Assembly (NCBI RefSeq): GCF_027912675.1
Contig: NZ_CP115757.1
Coordinates: forward strand, 1,736,001-1,800,000
Direction of reading: 5' to 3'
Origin: Paracoccus sp. SCSIO 75233
GTDB lineage: Bacteria > Pseudomonadota > Alphaproteobacteria > Rhodobacterales > Rhodobacteraceae
DNA: 64,000 bases
In this document: piece after piece, positions 34,409 to 43,254 of the stretch
How positions within the stretch are numbered: the stretch's first letter is position 1
Layout: each line of letters starts with the position of its first letter
Made by a program: the position numbers and the translations under genes
The notes under the pieces: generated by a model
What the model saw: the letters and a program-made list of their open reading frames with translations, nothing else
What the model was told of the DNA's origin: nothing
Database searches by the model: none

Positions 34409-34894
34409 ATGACCAATATGCGGGATAGCGTTGATCGGAGTATTATCGCGCTTCTTCAGGAGGATGCTCGACTTACGACCTCGGAAATCTCACGGCGCCT
34501 CGGCATGGCACGCTCGACGGTGACCGAGCGCATTGCGAGACTTGAGCAGAACGACATTATTCGCGGCTATAGCGCCATCGTATCTCCTGAACCGCAGCTA
34601 CAGGAAACGCGCGCATATATCTCACTGCGTTGTGACCGCGCGGCGCGTCGAGCCGTCGTCGCGGCGCTGAAAGAGTTTCCTGAAATTCTGGAATGCGCCT
34701 CGATCAGCGGCGATTTTGACTTGATGTGCACGGTGACTGCGCCATGTGCAGAAGATATCGATGCGCTGCTCGATGAACTCTCAGAATTGCGGGGCGTCAT
34801 CTCGTTGGAGGCGAGGATCGTTTTCTGTCAGAAGTTCGCGCGCGGCTCGATTGCAGCGACCTGCCCGCCCAGGCACATCGCACTGGTTGGCTGA
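34409..34894 (+). CDS. Lrp/AsnC-family regulator
   Basis: The 161-residue product from MTNMRDSVDRSIIALLQEDA has an N-terminal HTH (LTTSEISRRLGMARSTVTERIARLE) and a RAM ligand domain (RAYISLRCDRAARRAVVAALK..., ISGDFDLMCTVTA). GGGAG lies eight bases ahead of the ATG at 34409. It probably senses an amino acid. It is divergent from the LysR gene, with about 100 bp between them. Confidence 0.88.
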   Translation: MTNMRDSVDRSIIALLQEDARLTTSEISRRLGMARSTVTERIARLEQNDIIRGYSAIVSPEPQLQETRAYISLRCDRAARRAVVAALKEFPEILECASISGDFDLMCTVTAPCAEDIDALLDELSELRGVISLEARIVFCQKFARGSIAATCPPRHIALVG

Positions 34895-35084
34895 CAGGCG
34901 TTCCGTCCAGGCCGAAACGCCATAGCTGACGGCAGATATTCCACCTGAAAAACGGTTCAACGTCATCAGAAGTAACAACCGAAGCCATGCTACCTAACTC
35001 CTGCAATACGAGATAATTCCGGTCTGTGGACGTTGCCCAGGCGGTCAAAAGCTATATGCTTCATGCGTGATCGAACCCTCGGAT

Positions 35085-35726
35085 ATGCTTCAGCAAGTGA
35101 CCAGTCAGACAGCAATCAGTACAAGCAATATCTACGCGCATCATATTGGCGCGCGGATTGGATATTTCAGGGACATCAAGGGCATGTCCCTGTCCGAATT
35201 GTCGCGAAGGTCGGGAATTGCGAAGGGCACTCTTTCGAAGCTCGAAACGGGCCGGGGCAATCCGACGGTTATGACTCTGGCCGCTTTGGCCCGTGTCTTA
35301 CAGGTAACGCCGAGCGATTTTCTTTCCACCCCTCCTTCACCGGGGGAGGACAGCCTGCAGCCGCTGTCGGGTCCCGGGATCGATATGCGCTTCCTGCATC
35401 GGATGGCTGCGGATTCGATCTGGGAGGTTTACGAGACCGTGATCCCAAAAAGCGACGCACCAATCGTGTCGAAAACGCATGGCGGGATCGAGCATCTGCT
35501 TATGCTGAGCGGGGAGGCTGAAGTCGGCCCTTCAGAGGCACCGGTTCTGCTGCAGCGCGGTCAGCACATCGCATTTGCCGGTGAAGTGCCGCATTTATAC
35601 TGGGCGCAAAAGCAGCCGGCACTTGTTTTCCTGATCATGGAATACTCGCTGTCCAGCGATGCGGTGACAAACGGCGACGATTTCAGAAATGCCGTGCTTC
35701 CCTCCCTGTTGACCTTCACCAGATAA
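35085..35726 (+). CDS. XRE-family regulator with C-terminal cupin domain
   Basis: The 213-residue product has an XRE HTH ([39 protein letters not shown] split over about 23-62) followed by a cupin sensor region ([32 protein letters not shown]). Such proteins control small catabolic or amino-acid operons. A GTG at 35067 is an alternative start; neither has a strong ribosome site. Its stop overlaps the convergent SDR gene by 11 bp. Confidence 0.85.
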   Translation: MLQQVTSQTAISTSNIYAHHIGARIGYFRDIKGMSLSELSRRSGIAKGTLSKLETGRGNPTVMTLAALARVLQVTPSDFLSTPPSPGEDSLQPLSGPGIDMRFLHRMAADSIWEVYETVIPKSDAPIVSKTHGGIEHLLMLSGEAEVGPSEAPVLLQRGQHIAFAGEVPHLYWAQKQPALVFLIMEYSLSSDAVTNGDDFRNAVLPSLLTFTR

Positions 35727-36483
35727 CCCAGCCACCATCGACATTCATGGTGTGCCCGGTCATGTAGGACGAGGCTGGCGAGGCCAGGAAAACAACGGCG
35801 CTTGCGATCTCGGATGGCTCACCGACGCGACCCATCGGAATGCGGTTACGTCGCAGGTTCTCCAGATAGTCAGCATCTTCCAGAAAACCGCGGGTCATCT
35901 CGGTCCGGATATATCCGGGAGCGATGGCATTCACACGGATGCCCGCATGGGCCAGTTCGACGGCAAAATTCTTGGTGATCTGGATCACGGCAGCTTTTGT
36001 TCCATCATAAGCTGATGAGATCGGCCCATCGACAACCATGCCCCCGATCGATGCGATATTGATGATAGCGCCGCCTGTGCCACGGTCACTCATCGCCCGT
36101 CCGACCAACTGGCTGAGCCGGTAGACGGCCTTGAAATTCACATCCACCGTCTGATCGAAGTCGGCCGGATCGTAGTCCAGAACCGGACCGGGCCGCGAAA
36201 TCCCTGCGTTGTTCACGAGGACATCGATGCCGCCGCTCTCCATGCAAGTGCTGACAAGACGGGACAGGTCATCCTCACGCGTGACATCGACAGGAATGAC
36301 AGTCAGCCGCGACGCATGTTCCTTTGGCAGATCACCCAATGCGGCGGCGACCCGCTCAGGCGACAGATCCGCCGCCACAACCCGTGCACCGGCAAGCAGC
36401 AAGGCATGAACCTGCGCGACGCCCAGCCCGCCCCCTGCACCCGTCACCAACGCCGTTTTACCGTCGAGCCGAAATTGCTCCAT
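35716..36483 (-). CDS. Short-chain dehydrogenase/reductase
   Basis: The 255-residue enzyme has the classical SDR motifs: cofactor GAGGGLG (15-21), NNAG (91-94), catalytic Ser145, Tyr159 and Lys163 in [10 protein letters not shown], and the PGYIRTEM loop. CGGAGGAAGG before the ATG at 36483 is a strong ribosome site. It oxidises or reduces an alcohol/ketone with NAD(P). It lies downstream of the symporter remnant on the same strand. Confidence 0.92.
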   Translation of the reverse strand: MEQFRLDGKTALVTGAGGGLGVAQVHALLLAGARVVAADLSPERVAAALGDLPKEHASRLTVIPVDVTREDDLSRLVSTCMESGGIDVLVNNAGISRPGPVLDYDPADFDQTVDVNFKAVYRLSQLVGRAMSDRGTGGAIINIASIGGMVVDGPISSAYDGTKAAVIQITKNFAVELAHAGIRVNAIAPGYIRTEMTRGFLEDADYLENLRRNRIPMGRVGEPSEIASAVVFLASPASSYMTGHTMNVDGGWVIW

Positions 36484-36545
36484 AACCTTCCTCCGTGGTG
36501 TGGCGATCAAACGGCGGGCGACGCATCGCCGCCCGCCCTTGCAGA

Positions 36546-37989
36546 TCAGTTGCTTTGTGCTGGTTCAAAATGCACGAAGTGCTGTGTCGCGTCTTCCGAG
36601 GGCAGCGTTGCAGTGGTGACCTTGCTGACCACGACAACGACGATTGCGCTGAGTATGAAGGCCGGAACCATTTCATAGAGGCCGAACGGCGTGCCAAGCT
36701 GCTTCCACAGCAGCACGGTCAATGTTCCGGTCAACATCCCCGCCAGCGCGCCATGCCGCGTGACGCCCTTCCAATACAGCGAGATCAGGATCAGTGGCCC
36801 GAATGCCGCGCCAAATCCTGCCCATGCATAAGCAACCAGAGCGAGGACCGATCCACCCTGCAAGGCAAGCACAAAGGACACGAGTGCCGTGACCACGATC
36901 AGCAACCGTCCGACCCAGACAAGCTGCCGCTCCGAAGCCTTAGGATTGATCAATGTCCGGTAAATATCCTCTGTCAGGACCGACGAGACGACCAGAAGCT
37001 GAGAGTCCGCGGTCGACATGATCGCCGCCAGTACAGCCGCCAACATGATACCGCTGATCCACGGGTTCAGGACTGCGGCGGTCAGGTTGATGAAGACTTT
37101 TTCCGGATCAGCCAGTGGTGGCTCGAAATACACGATCCCGACAAGACCGACCAACATGGCACCCAGCATCGAGACGATAACCCAGGTCATGCCAATGCGC
37201 CGGGCGCTCTTGATCTGAGCCGCGCTGCGAATGCCCATGAAACGCGCCAGAATATGCGGCTGGCCGAAATAGCCCAGCCCCCACGCCATACTGGACACAA
37301 TCGAGATCAGCCCGAATGCTCCGGCGGCTGACCAGGTTCCGGTCTCAGCGTCATATGCGGTCTGGCTGCCAAGCGCGAGCAAGGTGGGTTCTTTCGCCTC
37401 GATCCCGGAGATCAGACTATCAAAACCACCGACGGCATAAATCCCGATTAGCGGAACAAGGACCAGCGCGAAAACCATCAGCAGGCCCTGAACCACGTCG
37501 GTATAGCTGACGGCCAGAAATCCGCCGATGAAGGTATATCCCACAACGACGACAGTGCTGATCACAACCGCAAGGGTGAAATCGACGCTAAAGACCTCGC
37601 CAAACAACAGGCCACCTGCGACGAGACCCGACGACAGGTAGAGTGTGTAGAAGATCAGGATAATGATGGCCGAGAATATCCGCAGGACGCGGGACCGATC
37701 TTCGAAACGATGTTCGAAATACGACAATATCGTCAGTGAATCGTTGGCATGTTCGGTATAGATGCGCAGCCGGGCCGCCAGGAACTTCCAGCCAGATAGA
37801 TGCCGAGCGCCAGACCGGCGATCATCCACAGCGCGTCGAGACCGGAGGTATAGGCCCAGCCCGTCAGCCCCAGCAGAAGCCAGCCACTGCTGTCGCTGGC
37901 ATGGGCGCTGAGCGCTGCGGTCATACTGTTCAGCTTGCGTCCACCAAGGACGAAATCGCTGATCGTGTTGGTATTCTTATAGCAGTAAA
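36546..37989 (-). pseudogene. putP: PutP-like sodium/solute symporter, truncated by an IS and frameshifted
   Basis: The C-terminal 412 or so residues read as a sodium:solute symporter (KFLAARLRIYTEHANDSLTI, YTDVVQGLLMVFALVLVPL, MSTADSQLLVVSSVLTEDIY). The upstream part continues in another frame (ISDFVLGGRKLNSMTAALSA, SDSSGWLLLGLTGWAYTSGL) back to the IS edge. One base is missing near 37791-37794 (CTGGCTGG where CTGGGCTGG would keep the frame). The first helix is lost at the IS. The match to PutP-type transporters is good, but the gene is dead. Confidence 0.85.
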
Positions 37990-38074
37990 TGTCCCCCGTC
38001 AGCGGCTATGGCACAGATTTGAGGTTGTGATTTAAGGAGGATTTGGGCTTCGTCGTAGTGACGAAGGAACGAAG

Positions 38075-38461
38075 ATGAAGCCCAAATCCTCCAATTCAAA
38101 ATCGCCGACCAAGCCCCCTGCAGATCGGGTGGTCAAGGACATCCGGCGTCAGACCCGCCGCCACTTCTCGGCCGAAGACAAGATCCGCATCGTGCTTGAA
38201 GGTCTTCGCGGTGACGACAGTATCGCCGAGTTGTGCCGCAAAGAGGGCATCGCGCAGAGTCTGTACTACAGCTGGTCCAAGGAGTTCATGGAAGCCGGCA
38301 AACGCCGCCTGGCCGGGGACACCGCCCGTGCGGCGACCTCCGGTGACGTGCAGGACTTGCGCCGCGAAGCCCGTGCGCTGAAGGAGTGCGTGGCGGACCT
38401 GACGCTGGAAAACCGCTTGCTTAAAAAAAGCATGATCGCGGATGGGGGCGACGACGAATGA
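38075..38461 (+). CDS. IS3-family transposase OrfA, copy 2
   Basis: This 128-residue product is the same as that of copy 1, with an N-terminal helix-turn-helix and a C-terminal zipper-like helix. The A7 run for a possible -1 slip is at 38423-38429. From it, the -1 frame runs through a short linker straight into OrfB with no stop, so a fused OrfAB transposase can form, as in other IS3 elements. Confidence 0.93.
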   Translation: MKPKSSNSKSPTKPPADRVVKDIRRQTRRHFSAEDKIRIVLEGLRGDDSIAELCRKEGIAQSLYYSWSKEFMEAGKRRLAGDTARAATSGDVQDLRREARALKECVADLTLENRLLKKSMIADGGDDE

Positions 38462-39438
38462 GGTATCCCGCATCCGAGAAGCTGGAGATCATCCGTATCG
38501 TCGAGCAGTCGCACCTGCCGGCCAGGCGGACGCTGGACCAGCTCGGCATTGCCCGCCGGACCTTCTACCGCTGGTATGACCGCTACCGGGAAGGTGGGCC
38601 GGAAGCGCTGGAGGATCGCCCTTCGGCACCGAACCGGGTGTGGAACCGCATTGGCGAGGACATCCAGGACCAGATCGTCGAGATGGCGTTGGAGGCGACC
38701 GACCTCAGCCCACGCGAACTGGCCGTGCGCTTCACCGACGAGAAACACTACTTCGTGTCGGAAGCCACGGTCTACCGGTTGCTCAAGGCCCATGACCTGA
38801 TCACCAGCCCAGCCTATACGGTAATCAAGGCGGCCGATCAGTTCCACACCAAGACCACGCGGCCGAATGAGATGTGGCAGACCGACTTCACCTACTTCAA
38901 GATCATCGGGTGGGGCTGGATGTACCTCTCGACGGTGCTTGACGACTTCTCGCGCTACATCATCGCCTGGAAGCTATGCACCAACATGCGGGCCGAGGAC
39001 GTGACCGACACGCTGGACCTCGCGCTCGCCGCCTCGGGCTGCGACAGCGCCACCGTTCTACACAAACCCAGGCTGCTATCGGACAATGGCCCCAGCTACA
39101 TCGCGGGCGAGCTGGCCGAATACATCGAGTCCAACAAGATGAGCCATGTGCGCGGCGCGCCGTGCCACCCGCAGACCCAGGGCAAGATCGAGCGCTGGCA
39201 CCAGACCCTGAAGAACCGCATCCTGTTGGAGAACTACTTCCTGCCCGGCGACCTCGAGTCCCAGATCGAGGCCTTCGTCGAGCACTACAACAACCAGCGT
39301 TACCACGAGAGCCTGGCCAACGTGACGCCTGCCGATGTCTACTTCGGCAGGGCACAGGCCATCATCAAACAGCGCGAAAGGATCAAACGAAAAACCATCG
39401 AATATCGGCGCTTGCAGCACCGCAAGCTCACAGCCTAA
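38458..39438 (+). CDS. IS3-family transposase OrfB, copy 2, intact
   Basis: The 326-residue DDE transposase has an N-terminal HTH region (PARRTLDQLGIARRTFYRWY), an HTH_21-like part (LSPRELAVRFTDEKHYFVSE) and an integrase core with Asp in WQTDFTYF, Asp in LLSDNGPSY and Glu in GKIERWHQTLK. It cuts and joins the IS ends. The ATG overlaps the orfA stop. This copy may still be active. Confidence 0.94.
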   Translation: MRYPASEKLEIIRIVEQSHLPARRTLDQLGIARRTFYRWYDRYREGGPEALEDRPSAPNRVWNRIGEDIQDQIVEMALEATDLSPRELAVRFTDEKHYFVSEATVYRLLKAHDLITSPAYTVIKAADQFHTKTTRPNEMWQTDFTYFKIIGWGWMYLSTVLDDFSRYIIAWKLCTNMRAEDVTDTLDLALAASGCDSATVLHKPRLLSDNGPSYIAGELAEYIESNKMSHVRGAPCHPQTQGKIERWHQTLKNRILLENYFLPGDLESQIEAFVEHYNNQRYHESLANVTPADVYFGRAQAIIKQRERIKRKTIEYRRLQHRKLTA

Positions 39439-39512
39439 CATCAAATCCCAGACGAGGCCCGCTCTCCGCTAGTCTACGCCCCAATCTGCGCCAAATGTTC
39501 TGACGACGGACA

Positions 39513-39642
39513 ATTGTCCGTCGCCGGTAACGTTCCCGGCGGCGTGGCGGCTGCCAAGATCGGACGCAACCTGACGTCGTGGCAGACCGCTGGTCAGCAC
39601 GATGCGAACCGCATCACGCCAGAACGAAGCGGACTTGCCTAG
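39513..39642 (+). pseudogene. 3' fragment of a gene cut off by IS copy 2
   Basis: Directly right of the IS the plus strand stays open to a TAG at 39640-39642 and reads LSVAGNVPGGVAAAKIGRNL followed by TSWQTAGQHDANRITPER. The composition looks coding, and no start is possible before the IS end, so it is probably the tail of a disrupted gene. I do not recognise it. Its stop overlaps the convergent cytochrome gene by a few bases. Confidence 0.35.
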
Positions 39643-40841
39643 TTCACCGCCTGCTCAATCCGCTCCACCCTGTCACCACAGAACGACCACAGCGCGATGT
39701 CGTCCGTGCCGGTCAGACGATGTGCCGAATAATCCAGATCGGGCCAGCCCGGAACGGACACGCGTACCTCGTCAAACGCCAGCATCAGCCGCGACCGGGT
39801 GCAATCCGCCCCGCAAAGCTTCAGCGCCTCCAGCAGCGCTGTCGCCGCCGCGCGGCCATAGCGGGAAAGAAGCGGCTCCTGCGACGGATCCGAACCGCGG
39901 GGATCTGTGGCGATCACGCAGCCGGGCAAGGGGTCCGCCAACCGCGCGAGATCGTCCACGGTTGCGTAAAGCGCCGGGGCCTCGGGCGGCGTGGCGAGCC
40001 GGTCGATACCCAGCACCATGACCGGACGGTCATCACCTGCCGATGCATCGTCAAACACCACATCCGCCCCCCGAAGCAGCGAGCCGAGCCGCGTTTGCAA
40101 TGCGGGATCGGCTTGAACCTGAATCCCGCCTGCATGATCCGCAGCGGCCCGGATTTGCAGCGAAAGCGTCGCATAGCCGCCCCGCATGAATGCCGTGTCC
40201 TCATCCCCCAGCAGCGGGGCCAGCGGAAAGAGGCTGGGAACGCCCGGCCGCTCAACCGGCTGCGCGGCACCGATAACGACAAATCCAGCCGCCTCCTCCG
40301 ACAGCCGGAGCTGCCGTCCGAACACCCCGTTCGGTGCCAGCCCGTCAACCTGCTGCCTGAAACCATCCCAGAAAGCCGTGGCGGATCGGGTTTCTGCCGC
40401 CTGCCCCAACAATATCTGCGTATCGTTGAGACCACTGCGCTGTATCCCCGCCACCGCATCGAGATAGGCGATCAGCGCCGCAGGGTCGTCCGCATCGGAG
40501 AAGCCAAAACGCGGCATCGCACCGCCCAACTCGCTGCCATCCGGGCGCAGGCCCTCGGTCAGCGCCCGGGCAAAGGCTTCCGGTGAATAGCCCTTCGCCG
40601 TCAGTGTCGTCCAGGTAATATCCGGGCCGGACTGAACCTCCGCACCGCCGCCGGCATCCCCGCCATGACAGCCCGCGCATGAGATTCCTTGGGCGGGAAC
40701 CTGGCGCTGGCCGATGCGGACCAGCAGCCCGCTGCCCGCCTCCCCCTCGAACAGGGCCCGACCGTGATCGAGACCCTCCTGCGCAGTCGCAGGCCCAGCC
40801 AGCATGGCCAACGCCATGATGAGTTGCGCAAAAGCCCGCAT
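39639..40841 (-). CDS. Secreted c-type cytochrome fused to a periplasmic-binding-like domain
   Basis: The 400-residue product starts MRAFAQLIMALAMLAGPATA (signal peptide, cleavage near ATA-QE). One haem site CAGCH is at 55-59, in a cytochrome c domain ending near 125. The rest looks like a type I periplasmic binding fold (QILLGQAAETRSATAFWDGF, RPVMVLGIDRLATP, GRAAATALLEALKLCG). It is the last gene of the multicopper oxidase operon, eight bases after the SCO gene. It may carry electrons from the oxidase or sense its substrate. Confidence 0.75.
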   Translation of the reverse strand: MRAFAQLIMALAMLAGPATAQEGLDHGRALFEGEAGSGLLVRIGQRQVPAQGISCAGCHGGDAGGGAEVQSGPDITWTTLTAKGYSPEAFARALTEGLRPDGSELGGAMPRFGFSDADDPAALIAYLDAVAGIQRSGLNDTQILLGQAAETRSATAFWDGFRQQVDGLAPNGVFGRQLRLSEEAAGFVVIGAAQPVERPGVPSLFPLAPLLGDEDTAFMRGGYATLSLQIRAAADHAGGIQVQADPALQTRLGSLLRGADVVFDDASAGDDRPVMVLGIDRLATPPEAPALYATVDDLARLADPLPGCVIATDPRGSDPSQEPLLSRYGRAAATALLEALKLCGADCTRSRLMLAFDEVRVSVPGWPDLDYSAHRLTGTDDIALWSFCGDRVERIEQAVN

Positions 40842-40849
40842 CTGCGCGG

Positions 40850-41425
40850 CTAGTTCGTGTAATCTGCGGCGAGTTGATAGATGCGGTCGGGCAACCACGG
40901 GTCTGCCTCCAGCCGCACCATTTCGGATTTGCTGACATCGCCCACGATCACGAACAGCTTGTGATCCTCCAGCGGGCCACCATCCCAAGCGCCCAGCCGG
41001 ATCAGCAGCGGCAGGATATCGGCGGGATCGCCGGTCAGCCGCAGCCAGCCGTCGGGGCTGCCGAAATCCTGATGCCGCTGGAGCAGATCCTCGGGCCGGT
41101 CACGCGCCGGGTCCAGCGTCAGCGTGACGAGTTGCACGGGCTTGTTCAGCTCACGCCGCCGCTCATCAATATCGGTCAGATAAAGATCGGCCATCCCACA
41201 AAGTTCGGTGCAGCGCGTATAGGTGAAATTCAGCACGAAAGTGCCGTCACCGACCGCATCGCGGAAACGCATCTTGTTGCCGAACTGATCAGTGACATCG
41301 GCATCGGGCAGAACGCCATCCGCCTTGTCGATCAGCACGCCGGTTTCATCGAAGATCGCCGGGGCCTCTTCGCCTAGCGCCGGGGCGATCATCAGACATG
41401 TCGAAGCAATTGCAGCCTTGATCAT
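40850..41425 (-). CDS. SCO1/SenC-family copper chaperone
   Basis: The 191-residue exported protein has a signal peptide (MIKAAIASTCLMIAPALGEE) and a thioredoxin-like fold with the copper ligands Cys72 and Cys76 in YTRCTELCG and His155 in EDHKLFVIVGD. Other marks are LVTLTLDPARDRPEDL and WLRLTGDP. SCO proteins load copper into oxidases, normally the CuA centre of cytochrome oxidase. Here the neighbour is a giant multicopper oxidase, so that is the probable client. It overlaps the upstream gene by 4 bp. Confidence 0.9.
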   Translation of the reverse strand: MIKAAIASTCLMIAPALGEEAPAIFDETGVLIDKADGVLPDADVTDQFGNKMRFRDAVGDGTFVLNFTYTRCTELCGMADLYLTDIDERRRELNKPVQLVTLTLDPARDRPEDLLQRHQDFGSPDGWLRLTGDPADILPLLIRLGAWDGGPLEDHKLFVIVGDVSKSEMVRLEADPWLPDRIYQLAADYTN

Positions 41426-43254
41426 TTGCCTACCTCGATAATGACAGGGTTAATTGAAATTCTCGCGGGCAGAGAAGCGTCGAAAGCGATGCTGACCAGC
41501 CCGTCCGGGATCGCGCCCAGAGATGCACGATACAGGCCCTCGGAAACGGACCGTGCGACAACCCGGTCACGCCAGCCGCTTTCGAGCGATTGCAGAACGA
41601 CCGGCATATCCCCCGGCCAGATCTGGTTCACGCCGTCCTCATCCCGCAGGCTCAGCGTCAGCGCCGTTCGGTCCGTGCCTTGCGTTTCAGTTGCGGCCTG
41701 AAGCGCCAGTTGCAGCCCCACGACATACTCGCCCTGCACATCGAAGCGTGTGCAGGCGGTAAAGCGGCCCGGCCCGGCTGAAACCACCAGTTCATAAGGC
41801 CCGCCATAGGCCAGAACCGTCGCAGCGGCGTAATCGCCCGGCTCCGTTTCGCGCAAACCGCCGGACAGTTCGGCCACGGTCAGCGGCCTGCCGCCGCGAA
41901 TGCGAAACCCGTTCATCGGTGCCGTCGCATTGCCGCCGCTGTCGCGCTTCACCGGAAACGCGGTCGACAGATCCGGGTGCAGCGCGAGAACGGATCCGCT
42001 GCTGTGGCCACGCACGGTTTCGATCAGAAACGGCCCCGCATCGTCGGGAATGTCTTCGACCGGCGGCCCGATGCGCACCGCTCGTACGCCCGCAGGCTCT
42101 CCCCGCCGGACCTGATCGAGATCGACCACCATCACGAAATCAAGCCGTTCCAGCAACAGAAACGCCGCATCCTCGGCAAAGCCCACCTCCCTGACCGGCT
42201 GGTTCAGCGGAGCGCGGTTCAACTCCACAGCCTGTATCACCGAAGCCGTGGCGATTTCGATGATCGAGACGGCAGAGGAATCCGGCGACCACGCCAGCGC
42301 ATAAACTCCGTCGAGCGAGACCGAGATACGGGAAGCAGGCGCAGGAAGCTGCGCCTGGGTCGCCGGACGCCCGCCGTAAGACACAGCGAATGTCGTGCCG
42401 CCATCGACGAACAGAACCGCATCGGCCTCCGCAGAATGGGCGGCAGATGTGGCGTTTGCCGGCCCTTGGACCAGTGCAGTCATGTCCTCGCCCTCTCGGG
42501 CAATGAACGCGGCCCCATTCTCCAGCAGCGCGACAACACCTTCGTAACCGCCATAATCCTCGTCGGGAAAGGCGGGCTGGATGCCGCGAACCTCACCGGG
42601 AAGTTGCTTCACCACGCCGTCATCGGGGGCAATCAGCCGGTCGCCGCGCGCCATCCAGCCATTGGACGTCACCAGCATCTCCCCCGCCGCCGCAATCGGC
42701 GGCAGGATTTCCGCCTTGGCACCCAGCGTCGCGTCGATCTGCACGCGCTCGCCCCGCACAGAAGGCGCGGCGAAGGCGAAATCATCCGGCAGCGCGGTCA
42801 GCGGGCCTGCAAGATCAGGCACGGGGACCATCGCCAGAATATTTGCCGAGGCGATAGAATGCTCCCAGTCGATGATCGAGACATTGCCGTCATCATGGCG
42901 CACCGCGTAAAGCGAGCGGGCGAGATCGGTGCTCCCCCGGGGCAGCGCGCCCTGATTGACGAAATAGGACCGCGCGGCGTCACGGCAACGATCATTCGAG
43001 GCTTCAACCGGCCTGATCCAGCCGCTGAGATGTTCATCCGCGACCGGCTGTCCGCTGCCAGGATCGGACAGTCTCACCAGAATGCGGAACGGTTCCCCCG
43101 CCACTGGCCGTTCCAGCCGCGCGCCCGAGACATCGCTCAGCATAATCTCGACCTGCGCGCCGCCGCCGAAACCGGGATCCGGGATTTGCGCATTGGCCGC
43201 GCCGCAGGCGAGGATCAGGCCAACGCCGATCGGGCTTATTGTTCGGGTACGCAT
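41422..43254 (-). CDS. Secreted beta-propeller-like protein of the oxidase operon
   Basis: The 610-residue product has a signal peptide (GVGLILACGAANAQ), then an Ig-like start (VEIMLSDVSGARLERPVAGE) and repeated beta-rich units typical of a WD40/YVTN-like propeller (SLYAVRHDDGNVSIIDWEHS, VYALAWSPDSSAVSIIEIAT, VMVVDLDQVRRGEPAGVRAV). A C-terminal domain ends RISINPVIIEVGK. No catalytic motif is seen. It overlaps the oxidase gene by 19 bp and the SCO gene by 4 bp, so it probably forms a complex with them in the periplasm or on the surface. Confidence 0.7.
   Translation of the reverse strand: MRTRTISPIGVGLILACGAANAQIPDPGFGGGAQVEIMLSDVSGARLERPVAGEPFRILVRLSDPGSGQPVADEHLSGWIRPVEASNDRCRDAARSYFVNQGALPRGSTDLARSLYAVRHDDGNVSIIDWEHSIASANILAMVPVPDLAGPLTALPDDFAFAAPSVRGERVQIDATLGAKAEILPPIAAAGEMLVTSNGWMARGDRLIAPDDGVVKQLPGEVRGIQPAFPDEDYGGYEGVVALLENGAAFIAREGEDMTALVQGPANATSAAHSAEADAVLFVDGGTTFAVSYGGRPATQAQLPAPASRISVSLDGVYALAWSPDSSAVSIIEIATASVIQAVELNRAPLNQPVREVGFAEDAAFLLLERLDFVMVVDLDQVRRGEPAGVRAVRIGPPVEDIPDDAGPFLIETVRGHSSGSVLALHPDLSTAFPVKRDSGGNATAPMNGFRIRGGRPLTVAELSGGLRETEPGDYAAATVLAYGGPYELVVSAGPGRFTACTRFDVQGEYVVGLQLALQAATETQGTDRTALTLSLRDEDGVNQIWPGDMPVVLQSLESGWRDRVVARSVSEGLYRASLGAIPDGLVSIAFDASLPARISINPVIIEVGK

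Larger units (their letters stand above)
37990..39512 (+). mobile_element. IS3-family insertion sequence, copy 2 (intact)
   Basis: The 1523-bp copy is identical to copy 1 over the stretches compared by eye, except for one extra G at 38588-38590 that keeps orfB open. It has the same imperfect inverted ends and TG...CA termini, and the same orientation. Flanks AAA and ATT show no target duplication. Its right end forms a perfect 20-bp palindrome with the flanking DNA (39503-39522). Confidence 0.93.

Noticed and set aside
34781..35048. Possible LysE-type exporter tail (LNRFSGGISAVSYGVSAWTE) divergent from or next to the Lrp gene
   Set aside because: The match is short, two minus frames compete, and neither ends properly; at best a small remnant.
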